A stretch of DNA of 64,000 nt, from NCBI GenBank assembly GCA_944390745.1, contig CALXQK010000013.1, forward strand, positions 1 through 64,000, read 5' to 3'. Origin of the DNA: an uncultured Duodenibacillus sp. (lineage in GTDB: Bacteria; Pseudomonadota; Gammaproteobacteria; Burkholderiales; Burkholderiaceae_F). The position numbers were made by a program, and so were the translations under genes. Below are positions 18,691 to 27,600 of the stretch, piece after piece; position 1 is the first letter of the stretch, and every line of letters starts with the position of its first letter. The notes below the pieces were generated by a model. The model did no database searches. It was not told where the DNA came from and saw only the letters and a program-made list of their open reading frames with translations.

Positions 18691-19386
18691 CTAGCCTGCG
18701 CTCGAGGGATCGGCGGCGCGGTAGCCGATCCCGCGCACGGTCTGCACGATGTTGGCAGCCGACGTTCCCGCCAGCTGCTTTCTCAGGCGCAGCACGTGCA
18801 CGTCGACCGTGCGCTCGTCAAAGCCCGCGGCGTCGTCCCAGACGCGCTCAAGCAGCTGCACGCGCGAGTACACGCGCCCCGGATTGGAGGCGAGCACCAG
18901 CAGCATCCGAAATTCAATCACGCCGAGCTTGACGTCCTTGCCGTCGACCTTGGCCGAGAAGCGCGCCTCGTTCATCACGAGGGGGCCGCAGACGACGTTT
19001 TTCTCCGACTCGGAGGCGCCGCGGCGCAGCACGGCGCGCATGCGCGCGATGAGCTCGCGCGGGGAAAAGGGCTTCACGACGTAGTCGTCGGCCCCGGTGT
19101 CAAGTCCGGCCACCTTGTCGCTTTCCGTGCCTCGCGCCGTGAGCATGATCACCGGAATGGACTGGTAGCGCTCATCGTGCTTGAGACGATCGAGCCACTG
19201 CAGTCCCGACAGGTCAGGAAGCATCCAGTCAAGCAGAATGAGGCTCACCGAGTCGCTTTCAAGAATGCTCTGGGCCTCGCGCACGGATCCGGCGCGCAGC
19301 GTCTGGTAGCCGGAGGATTCGCAGGCAAAGCCGATGAGCTCGCGGATGGCGGGCTCGTCCTCGACGACGAGAATGGTGTCGGGCAT
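18691..19386 (-). CDS. phoB: Phosphate regulon response regulator PhoB
   Basis: A 231-residue OmpR-family regulator. The receiver (residues 1-120) has the acidic pocket VVEDEPAI, the phospho-acceptor aspartate in LILLDWMLPDLSG and the lysine in DDYVVKPFSP. The winged-helix DNA-binding domain (about 130-228) has the recognition region DERTVDVHVLRLRKQL and ends TVRGIGYRAA. Length and motifs match PhoB (229 aa). It precedes phoR in the same operon. No pstSCAB or phoU is in the window. Confidence 0.92.
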   Translation of the reverse strand: MPDTILVVEDEPAIRELIGFACESSGYQTLRAGSVREAQSILESDSVSLILLDWMLPDLSGLQWLDRLKHDERYQSIPVIMLTARGTESDKVAGLDTGADDYVVKPFSPRELIARMRAVLRRGASESEKNVVCGPLVMNEARFSAKVDGKDVKLGVIEFRMLLVLASNPGRVYSRVQLLERVWDDAAGFDERTVDVHVLRLRKQLAGTSAANIVQTVRGIGYRAADPSSAG

Positions 19387-19533
19387 GTTTCAATAAGCTC
19401 TGTTGTTGGGTTGTGTCTGGCGATTGTGCAATCCTGCTCTACGCCAATGGCGTAATTATGACCGCTTGATGACGAAACGATGACAGCGCCCGCCCGGTCT
19501 TTCCCCGGGGGATGCCGCGCCGAAGCCTGCATG

Positions 19534-19575
19534 AAAAAAGCTCCCGCCTCCAGGCACTTCCCGGCTGGCGGGAGC
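19534..19575 (-). terminator. Terminator after the small cytochrome gene
   Basis: A 9-bp stem gctcccgcc/ggcgggagc (19540-19548 with 19567-19575) is flanked on the left by AAAAAA, read as a U-run on the minus strand. It ends the flavoprotein-cytochrome operon. Confidence 0.8.
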
Positions 19576-19663
19576 GTGTCTGAAGCGGGAGCCTCGGGCC
19601 TTCGGGTCCCTTTTCAGGGGCCGTCAGGCCTTTAGTCGTCCGGCGCGGGTGCGCTGCGCAAGA

Positions 19664-20005
19664 CTACTTCTTGGCAGGCGTCTTTTCGCGCAGCGTGAAG
19701 TTGTGGCAGCTGTTGCACATGAGCTCAGGCTCGGCCTTGTCGCCCTTGTGACATTCCTGGCAGTTCACGTCGCCCAGATGCGAGAAGTGCGGATTGGGCT
19801 CGAGCTTTGCGGTAGCCTTGGCAAGGTCGGCATAGCTGCCGTGGCAGCCCATGCAGGTGTCCTTCTTGGCCCAGCCCGTTGCTTCAGGCCAGTTCTTGCC
19901 GTGGATTTCCGCAAGCGTCTTGGCGTCGGCCGCGGCGGCCGAGCCCGCAACGCTCATCGACAGACCAAAGGCGATCGCCGCAGCGGTGAGAATGAATTTT
20001 TTCAT
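19664..20005 (-). CDS. Small periplasmic multihaem cytochrome c
   Basis: A 113-residue protein with a Sec signal peptide (MKKFILTAAAIAFGLSMSVAG, cleavage likely near SAAAADA) and three CxxCH haem-binding motifs (CMGCH, CQECH, CNSCH). It resembles the cytochrome domain of Shewanella flavocytochrome c and CctA, which carry four haems; the fourth motif is not seen here. Extra histidines (HFSHLGD, NFT region) could supply axial ligands. It sits 14 bases after the exported flavoprotein gene and very likely donates electrons to it in the periplasm, replacing the fused haem domain of Shewanella FccA. Confidence 0.85.
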   Translation of the reverse strand: MKKFILTAAAIAFGLSMSVAGSAAAADAKTLAEIHGKNWPEATGWAKKDTCMGCHGSYADLAKATAKLEPNPHFSHLGDVNCQECHKGDKAEPELMCNSCHNFTLREKTPAKK

Positions 20006-20019
20006 GTCGGGTCTCCAAA

Positions 20020-21504
20020 TCAGTTCTTCTTGGCGCGCTTGGCGAGTTCGGCGCCGGCAATGCGGCCGAAGACGACGGCCGCGCCGAGCTGGGCGCCGCC
20101 GGCATAGTTGTGGAAGAAGATGCCGCCGGCCGAGTTGCCCGCCGCATACAGACCGGGGATGCTCTGCCCGTCGAGATTCTGGATCTCCGCCCTGGCGTTG
20201 ATGAGCGGACCGCCAAAGGTGGCCGTCATGCCGCCCTGGAAGGGAACGGCGTAGAAGGGCGCCTTGGTGATCTTGTGGGGCTTCTTGTAGGTGCAGGGCG
20301 GATTCATCTTCTCGAGCGTGCCCTTGTCAACGGCCTCGTTGTACTCCTTGACGATCGCCTGGATGCGCTCGACGGGCAGCTTGACCTGCTTGCAGAGCGC
20401 CTCGATCGTGTCGGCCTTGCCGTAGGGGTTGTTGAGGCGGTCAAACTTCGGAATCACCTTGTCGAGCACCGGGCACTGGCTGTCGACGATCACCCAGGCG
20501 TAGTTGTCGAGGGTGCGCTGCGCGGTCGTGCGGGCCTTGATGACGTAGGTGTTGTTCTCGTCCATGTAGCGCACGCCCGAGGTGTTGACCTGGACGCCGT
20601 AGCCGGAGTTGAGCACGTCGGCGGGATTGACGTGGGTCTGGCCGAGGATGGGACCGCTGTGGAACTGGTCCATGTTCACGAACTTCGTAAAGAGCGGAAG
20701 CGTGAGCGAGACGTTTTCACCGGTCGTGTAGGTCGAGCCGCGCAGCACCATGCGCGTGGCCCAGCCGCCGATGTAGCGGTCAACCATCTCGGGATTGGCC
20801 GAGAAGCCGCCCGTGCAGATGCACACGCCGCCCTTGCTCTTGACATCCTTCTGTCCATCCGGAGTGAGCACGCGCACGCCGGTCACGGCAAAGTGCTCGT
20901 CGTGCAGAAGTTCGATCGCCTTGTGCTGGAAGCACAGGTCGATGCCGCGCTTTCTGGCCGCGGCCAGCAGCTTCTGAACGAGCTGCGCGCCGCCCGTGAG
21001 GCCCTCGCCGAGCACGCGGCAGGTGCGGCCCAGACGCGGATAGGGCATCGGACGGATCTTGCCGAACTTCACGCCGATGTCGGACTCAAGCCAGTCGATG
21101 CCCGCGGAGATGTTGTCGGTGTAGATGCGGTTGAGGACCTTGTCGCCCATCTGCTTGGAGACGTCCATCATCATCGCGTAGAAGTCCTCGGCCGTATCCT
21201 TGATGCCCTGCTCCTTCTGATGGCGGGAACCCCAGCCGCAGACGGAGCCCAAGGCGAAGATGGCGTTGCCCGCGGGGCGGTCCATCTTTTCAAAAACCGC
21301 CACCTTGGCGCCCATATCATGGGCGGTGATGGCGGTGACAAGGCCCGCGGGACCGGCGCCGAGCACGATCACGTCGTAGCTCGCGGCGGCCTTGGCCGGC
21401 GCCGCAGCGGCGCTCGTTGCCACGCCCGTGCCGGCAATGCCGGCAGCCGCACCCAGAAGGCTGGTCTTCAGAAGACCACGGCGGGAAATGGCTTGCTTGG
21501 TCAT
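20020..21504 (-). CDS. Tat-exported FAD-dependent reductase, fumarate-reductase/flavocytochrome c family
   Basis: A 494-residue flavoprotein. The N-terminus has a twin-arginine leader (SRRGLLKTSLLGAAAG) ending near AAAAPAKAA, so it is exported folded with FAD. The Rossmann motif is DVIVLGAGPAGLVTAITAHDMGAKVAVFEK. The C-terminal FAD-binding part reads IPGLYAAGNSAGGIFFHNYAGG. Fumarate reductases have an HHTMGG motif and an arginine in NRLGGNA; here these positions read GGMTATFGG and HNYAGG, closer to tricarballylate-dehydrogenase-like enzymes. Fumarate is therefore unlikely as substrate. AGGAGAG precedes the ATG. It is co-transcribed with the small cytochrome and next to a two-component system that may regulate it. 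Confidence 0.83.
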   Translation of the reverse strand: MTKQAISRRGLLKTSLLGAAAGIAGTGVATSAAAAPAKAAASYDVIVLGAGPAGLVTAITAHDMGAKVAVFEKMDRPAGNAIFALGSVCGWGSRHQKEQGIKDTAEDFYAMMMDVSKQMGDKVLNRIYTDNISAGIDWLESDIGVKFGKIRPMPYPRLGRTCRVLGEGLTGGAQLVQKLLAAARKRGIDLCFQHKAIELLHDEHFAVTGVRVLTPDGQKDVKSKGGVCICTGGFSANPEMVDRYIGGWATRMVLRGSTYTTGENVSLTLPLFTKFVNMDQFHSGPILGQTHVNPADVLNSGYGVQVNTSGVRYMDENNTYVIKARTTAQRTLDNYAWVIVDSQCPVLDKVIPKFDRLNNPYGKADTIEALCKQVKLPVERIQAIVKEYNEAVDKGTLEKMNPPCTYKKPHKITKAPFYAVPFQGGMTATFGGPLINARAEIQNLDGQSIPGLYAAGNSAGGIFFHNYAGGAQLGAAVVFGRIAGAELAKRAKKN

Positions 21505-21684
21505 GAGTTTTCTCTCCTATTGGTAGGGGAGCCGTCGCGCCGCTTCAAAGATCCCGGAGGAAAACAATCCCCAGCAAAGCATGGCGGCAAAACGGCTTCG
21601 TTGCATGCGTCCGCGGACCCGGGCCCGGCAGACGTCTTAAGCTTCGGGAAAGAGTATCGGCAAAAGACCCCTTAAGTACCCTTG

Positions 21685-21718
21685 CGAAAAATCAAAGGCG
21701 GCCCACAAAGGCCGCCCT
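21685..21718 (-). terminator. Terminator after the PhnD-type sensor kinase gene
   Basis: A 7-bp stem ggcggcc/ggccgcc (21697-21703 with 21710-21716) is followed on the minus strand by a TTTGATTTTT tract. It separates the kinase gene from the reductase promoter region. Confidence 0.6.
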
Positions 21719-21740
21719 GATGCCGCTGCCGCAGACTTGC

Positions 21741-23663
21741 TTATGCCTGCCCGCCAGCGCCGGCCTTCGTCTGCACCGCCGCCGGCAGCACCACGCTCAC
21801 GCAAAGCCCGGGAGCGGGCGCGTTGGTTGAAAAGGTGATCCGGCCGGCGTGCTCTTCGATGATGCGCCGGGCAATGCCGAGTCCTAGGCCGAGCCCCTCG
21901 GGCTTGGAGCTTGTGGCCGACACCGAGAGCCTCTCGAGCGTCTGCTCGGTCACCGTGGGCCCGTTGTCGACAAAGCGCACGACGACCTCCGCGTGGCCGG
22001 CGCGGGCGCCGGCCCCTTCTGCGCCTTCTGCGCCCGCGCCCGCGTCCCCGGCAGGTCCGGCCTCGATCACCATCTCAGTGGCGCGGGCATCCCGGGCGTT
22101 TTTCATGAGATTGAGAAACACGAGCTCCATTTCCAGGGCCGCGACGTGCAGCACGCAGTCCCTGAAGCCGTCTCCGGGCGCAAGCCGCACCCTCATGGCA
22201 TGCGCATTGTTGGCAAGCGTGCTCGCCTCAAAGTGCGCGCGGGCGCTGGCAATCAGCGCCGAAAGCCGCACGTCCTCCCCGGACGGGCGGCGGTTCTTGG
22301 CGTAGAGCCGGACGCGATCGACGATCTGCCGCGCGCGGGAGGCCTCGTCAGCGATGCTTTCAACCACGTCGAGCACGTCGGCGTCGGCCTGCGCACGGCG
22401 CTCGAGCTTCTCAAGCCCGCGCGCGTAGAGGCGGATTGCCGTCAGCGGCTGGTGCAGCTCGTGGGCGATCATGCTTGAGAGCTGGCTGACGGTGGTGTTG
22501 CGCTCAAGAAACATCAGGCGCCGCTCGCGCTCAGCCTCGCGGCGCGCCATGTCCCTGACCTGGCGGGAGCGCTTCTCCAGAAGCCGCCGCGTGTGCACAA
22601 GCTGCAGCAGAAGAATCACTGCCGCAAGCGCCGCCGTCAGAATGAGCGGCCGATACTCGGCCCAGAAGCGCGCAAGGACGCTTTCCCTCAAATAGGCGTA
22701 GGGACCCGCCTTGAGCGCGCGATAGAGCCTGTCCACCGACAGAAAGTCCGTGGCGACCTTCCAGCTGCGGCCGTCGCGCGTCGGGGACATCTCCAGAAAG
22801 GCCAGCGTCAGATCCGTGACGACGGTGGGCTGCACGTGCGGCAGGGCCGCAAGCGAATGCGCCGGGTAAAGCCGCGTGGAGTGCAGGCAGGCGCTCTTGC
22901 TTTCCACCGGCGCCAGAACCCGCAGCTCGCCGGCAAGGGCAGGATCGGCCTCGCGCAGCTTCTCCCAGCCGCAGAGCTTCAGGATGCCGACATCGGCCAG
23001 GCCGTCATCGACGGCGCGCGCAATGCGAAGCGTCGCGCTTTGCTCGCCGAAAAAGAGCCGGCTCGAAAAAAAACGGCCCGGGTCATGCCCCGCAAGCGCA
23101 ATCTCCCCCAGGGCAATCAGATAGCCCGAAAATCCCGTGGGGCGGTTGGCGGCCATGCGCGTTCCGGCCAGATCCTCAATCGTCTGCAGGTCCGTGCGGT
23201 CGCGCCGGACGATAAAGGCCGACCCCTCGTTTTGATTGGCGTCGATTCCGCCCGGCCCCACCGAGGAGGCAATGACCCTGACGCCCACGTCCGAGAGGCG
23301 TCCGACGAGACCGGCGCTGCCGAGCACAAGGTCGACCTGCGCGCTGCGCGCGGCCTGCTCAAGGCGCGGGACGCTCATCACGTGCACCTCGATTCTGTAG
23401 TGCCGCACCAGGGGCACGAGCGCCTTTTCAAGGGCATGAAGGATTTCCGTGCGCTCCTCGGAAAGGGCGAACTCGGTGACGCCGATCACAAGCACCTCGC
23501 GCCCCGTGACGGCATCGGGGACGCCGGCGGCTGCAAGCGACGACGGCGCAGCCGCGCGCACGGCCTTCAGCCCCTCGGGAGGCGGCGACACCCCGAAGGC
23601 CGGCGCGGCGGCAGCCGCCGCCAGGGCGCAAAGGCACGAAACCGTCAGCAAAAGCCGCTTCAT
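21741..23663 (-). CDS. Sensor histidine kinase with periplasmic PhnD-like binding domain (TtrS-like)
   Basis: A 640-residue kinase. A signal-peptide-like start is followed by a PhnD/SBP-type periplasmic domain (about residues 50-330; VLVIGVTEFALSEER, LAGTRMAANRPTGFSGYL), one membrane segment near 340-360 (LILTAALAAVILLLQLV), and a catalytic core with MIAHELHQPLTAIRLYARGL (H-box), NLMKNARDA (N-box) and GLGLGLGIARRI (G-box). This layout matches TtrS, the tetrathionate sensor, and related small-molecule sensors. An Ala/Gly/Glu-rich stretch of about 25 residues interrupts the ATPase domain before VRFVDNGP. Its ATG overlaps the response regulator stop by the ATGA arrangement, so the two are translationally coupled. 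The ligand is unknown. Confidence 0.85.
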   Translation of the reverse strand: MKRLLLTVSCLCALAAAAAAPAFGVSPPPEGLKAVRAAAPSSLAAAGVPDAVTGREVLVIGVTEFALSEERTEILHALEKALVPLVRHYRIEVHVMSVPRLEQAARSAQVDLVLGSAGLVGRLSDVGVRVIASSVGPGGIDANQNEGSAFIVRRDRTDLQTIEDLAGTRMAANRPTGFSGYLIALGEIALAGHDPGRFFSSRLFFGEQSATLRIARAVDDGLADVGILKLCGWEKLREADPALAGELRVLAPVESKSACLHSTRLYPAHSLAALPHVQPTVVTDLTLAFLEMSPTRDGRSWKVATDFLSVDRLYRALKAGPYAYLRESVLARFWAEYRPLILTAALAAVILLLQLVHTRRLLEKRSRQVRDMARREAERERRLMFLERNTTVSQLSSMIAHELHQPLTAIRLYARGLEKLERRAQADADVLDVVESIADEASRARQIVDRVRLYAKNRRPSGEDVRLSALIASARAHFEASTLANNAHAMRVRLAPGDGFRDCVLHVAALEMELVFLNLMKNARDARATEMVIEAGPAGDAGAGAEGAEGAGARAGHAEVVVRFVDNGPTVTEQTLERLSVSATSSKPEGLGLGLGIARRIIEEHAGRITFSTNAPAPGLCVSVVLPAAVQTKAGAGGQA

Positions 23664-24283
23664 CGCGCAAGCTCAAGCAGGTCGGCAATTTCTCGCGCGG
23701 TGCGCAGGCCGAGCTTGCGATAGACGCCCGCGCGGTAGACCTCGACCGTGCGCGGTGAGACGCCGAGCCGCTCGGCCATCACGCGCGTCGTCAGGCCGTC
23801 GGCAAGAAGCCGCGCAACGCTGGCCTCGCGCTCGGTGAGCTGCGCGCTGCGCTCGCGCGCCGCGGCCTCGTCAATGCCGTTGTTGAGCGCCGCAAGATGC
23901 TGCCGGCAGCCCTTTTCCACGGCCCGCAGCAGGCGCTCCTCGTCAAAGGGCTTCTGCAGAAAGTCCACGGCTCCGTCGAGCACGGCGAGCACGGCCGTGT
24001 CGATGTCGCCGTGGGCGGAGACAAAGACCACGGGCAGCGCATTGTGCCGGGACTTCAGAAGCTTCTGCAGCTCAGTGCCCGTCATCCCGGGCATCTGCAG
24101 GTCAAGGATGAGGCAGCCGGGCTCGGCGCTGTTGTCCGCGTGAATGAACTCCTCGGCGCCGGCGTAGGCCGTGCTGCGCCAGCCCTCGACCTTGAGAAAA
24201 AAGGCCAGGGCCCGGCGCAGTGCGGGATCATCATCAACGATGCGCACGAGAGCGCGCGCCTTCAGGTCTTCAAGAGTGAGCAT
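23660..24283 (-). CDS. FixJ/TtrR-type response regulator with LuxR HTH
   Basis: A 207-residue regulator with a receiver (acidic pocket VRIVDDDPALR, phospho-acceptor in CLILDLQMPGMTG, lysine in DFLQKPFDEE) and a C-terminal LuxR-type helix-turn-helix (LTEREASVARLLADGLTTRVMAERLGVSPRTVEVYRAGVYRKL shown here only as its key region). It is the partner of the downstream PhnD-type kinase. The start at 24283 (MLTLEDLKARALV) is chosen because a 29-residue upstream extension is atypical; no strong ribosome binding site precedes it. The gene is divergent from the autotransporter gene, its most likely target together with the reductase operon. Confidence 0.87.
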   Translation of the reverse strand: MLTLEDLKARALVRIVDDDPALRRALAFFLKVEGWRSTAYAGAEEFIHADNSAEPGCLILDLQMPGMTGTELQKLLKSRHNALPVVFVSAHGDIDTAVLAVLDGAVDFLQKPFDEERLLRAVEKGCRQHLAALNNGIDEAAARERSAQLTEREASVARLLADGLTTRVMAERLGVSPRTVEVYRAGVYRKLGLRTAREIADLLELAR

Positions 24284-24603
24284 GCAGGGACAGCCGCCCG
24301 TCTTCGGGGCGCAGGCGCCGCGGGCGGCGGCAGGCCGCCTGCGGCAAAGGATCGCGGGACAAGTCTTCAAGGCGGGCGCACGGGCGCCCTCTTATTTTCG
24401 TCAGATTACCGAAAGGCGCCCCGCCTGACAGCATGCGCGGCAAAAAAACAACGAAACGGTCAATTCCCGGCGCCTGCCGCGGCGCTCCTGCGGGAGGTCC
24501 TGCTGACAACCCCGCGCGGCCGTCAAGGAGGGGGCAAACGGGCCCAGGCGGTGCGCAATGAAGAATATGCGGCATCTTTTGCAACACCCATTGAGGAAAA
24601 CAA
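24284..24603. other. 320-base divergent promoter region between response regulator and autotransporter
   Basis: No coding sequence is evident. A nested dyad pairs gggcgcc (24382-24388) with ggcgccc (24415-24421) and, inside it, tttcg (24396-24400) with cgaaa (24410-24414). A GAGGAAAA ribosome binding site precedes the autotransporter ATG. The dyad is a candidate site for the adjacent two-component regulator. Confidence 0.4.
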
Positions 24604-27600
24604 ATGACCCACGAAGACTGGATCCGCATACCGGTTGAGGGGGTAAACCCTAACACCCTCCCTTCCCGGCGGTTTGTCCGCAAGCCGCTTGCAGCGGCAG
24701 CCCTTCTAGCCTTTCTCGCCCTTGAGTGCGCCCACGCACTTCCTGCAGCCGACGGCCTCGCCTCAACAATCGGCGGCGGGTTTCCCGACCCGATCGACCC
24801 GGCAACGCAATACGACCAGACGTACGACGGCACGAACACCAGCCTGCTGACCAGCAGATTTCCGATCGACGGATCCGGCTCGGGCATTGACAAGTCCCTT
24901 GTCGCCTTCGACATCCCGAGCACCGGCAATTCCGCAAAAAAGCTCAAGCTCACGTCGATGGACGGCATCGAAGGCCTCATCTTCACCAGCTACAGCGGAA
25001 ACAAGACCCCTGCGGCTGACGCGAGCGGCAATCTGCTTCACATCGAGCTTGGCAACGTCGCCGGCCATCCGTTTGCCTTCAACGGGCTGGACATTCAGAA
25101 TCTGAGCACCCTTTCGTCAGCATCCGCGGTCGCCATTCAGCAGGGCAGCGCCATCGACAACCAGCTCTGGATTCGAAACTCGGCCATCACCCTGCAAACC
25201 CAGGGCCAGCCCCGCATGGGCTGGTCTGCATCTGCGGCAAACATTGAAAACCCGACGGGCGACGCAACCGGCAACGTCGTTGTGATTGACGACTCAAACA
25301 TTCTGTACGACGAAGGCACGGACCAGTTCTCCAACACGAGAATCCGGCTCGGCGCCGCCAGTCTCAAAGTCGTCAACAATCCCTCCGGAGGCACCAACGT
25401 CTCCAACAACGCGCTCTGGGTCAGGGGCAGTCAGCTCGACGCCAACGCGCTCTATGCGGCCTACATCTACAACAACTGGACCAGGGTTGCAGCCGCCGAC
25501 AACTCCGTCTACATTGCCAAAAGCACGCTTCGCCTCAATCCCTACAAGGACGGCAATGGCCAGGAGGGCATTTTCGCCGTGCGCGCTGCCTCGCAAGCCG
25601 ATGGAAACTGGGTTGAAATCACCGACAGCGACCTGACGGTTGTCGCCTCGCAAAAGGGCGACGCCCAATATATTGAAGCCGTCCAGGCAGTTGAATCCGC
25701 CGAGGGAAACACGACGATTGTCCGCGACTCAAACATCACCTCGGCCGCAACCATTTACTTTTCCGGCGCATCCGCCAACCTCGCCTCCGACTCCGTGCGG
25801 GCAAGCAGCAACTCCGTCTTCATCGGCTCGACGAATCAAGACGCGAGGATGAGCATCCACTACATCGAGGACAAGATCGGCACATACATCCACGGCGGCC
25901 GCGTGTATTCAACCGATGCCGCGACAGCCGTTGATGCATCGGGCAACACCGTTTCCATTGCCAACCTCAATGTGAACAGCACCACGGTCATCCGCTCGGG
26001 CTACATCTGGGGCACCGGCGCCAACGGCACGATTTCCGACAACAGCGTCAGCATCGCCAACTCGACCTTCGACGGCCGCGTGCTGCTGCACGGCGGCGCC
26101 GCCGCAAGCGGCAGCGGCAATTCGGCCGCCAATGGGAACTCGCTCAACGTCTCGAACGCCCAGTTCAGGGATGTGGAGTTCGTGGGCGGCTTCGTTCAGA
26201 CAGGCGAAGCCTCCGGAAACATCGTCGCTGTTGAAGACGCCGCATTCGAGGGCGCCCCCGGCGGCGCCGTCGTTCTTGCCGGAGGACGCGTCAGCGGCGC
26301 GGGAGCAGCCCACAGCAACACGGTTAAAATCTCACGCACAAAGCTTGCCGACGGGGCCATGGTCTTCGGCGGCTTTGCCTCCGAGGCGAGCGGCAACTCG
26401 GTCGTCATCGGCGAAAGCGTCACCAGCCTCGACGGCGGCAGATGGAGCGCAGCCTCAGTTCTCGGCTGGTCGGGGATGCTCGCCTCGGGCGGCAACACGT
26501 TTACCACGTCAAGCCCGCTTGACGCCGTGCGGTTCGGGGGATTTCAGCACTACAACTTCATTCTCGGCAGCAGCAGTTTTTCTGACGGCGCCGTCGTCAA
26601 CGTCACCGGAACCGAGCCGGTCTTCCTTGAGCCCGACGGCGCCGCCCACTCCACCGTGGCCATCGGCGGCGTTGATCTGGCGCTTGCCGCCGGAAGCTAT
26701 GCGCTCATCACGAGCGCCGCGGGCTTTGTCAACAACAACGGAATCGCTCTCACGGGCGGAACGCTCGCCGAGAGCGTCAAGGGCGAGCTTACGCTGCGCT
26801 CGGTCAAGTCCGTCGTTCGCGTTGCGGCCAGCACGCTCAACAAGGACTCCTACGACTTGAGCATCGTCAACGGCGCCGACGGCGCGCAGTCGCTTGTGCT
26901 CGACGTCAAGAGTCCGATTGCGCCTCCCGCGGCTCCCGACTCGGAGGTCAATGAGGAAACCGACGCCCTGATGGAATCCTCGCTTTCGACGATGACCACG
27001 CACTTTGCGGCTGACGACCTCTTTGTCGACGCCGTGCTCAGAAGCCGCGACGGCCGGCGCGACGGTCTCTTTGCCGCCGCCCGCGGCGGCAGGTGGAGCT
27101 TTGACTCCCGCACCCGCATCGAAAGCAGCATCGTCTCGGGACTCGTCGGCTTCGGCGCGCACGCCTCCGAGAACCTCACCATGGGCGCCTTTGTGGAAAT
27201 GGGGCACGGCAGCTACGACACCCGCACGCACGTCTCGGGCGTTGAGAAAAAGGGCGACGGCAGCCACAACTACGGCGGCCTCGGCATCTTCGGCGACTAC
27301 GCCGTTCCTGCCGCAGAGGGACTTCACCTCACGGGCTACCTCAAGGTCGGCCTCATGCGAAACGAGTTCACCACGAGTCTGTTCGGCGCCGGCGTCGACT
27401 ACGACCGCACCGGCCTCTACTGGGGCGCGCATCTCGGAGCGCACTACGACTGGAACCTGTCCGAGGCGATTCGCTCCCGGGTCTTTCTGTCCTACTTCTA
27501 TGACGGCCAGGGAAAGGAAAGCTTCGGCCTCTCCGGCCAGGACGGCATTGAGGGCGCGAGCGCCGAATACGACGCAATTCACGCGCACCGCGTGCAGGTC

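Noticed and set aside
21661-21690. Possible NarL heptamers around ccccttaagtaccc upstream of the reductase operon
   Set aside because: Neither heptamer matches the TACYYMT consensus closely enough, and no paired 7-2-7 arrangement was found.
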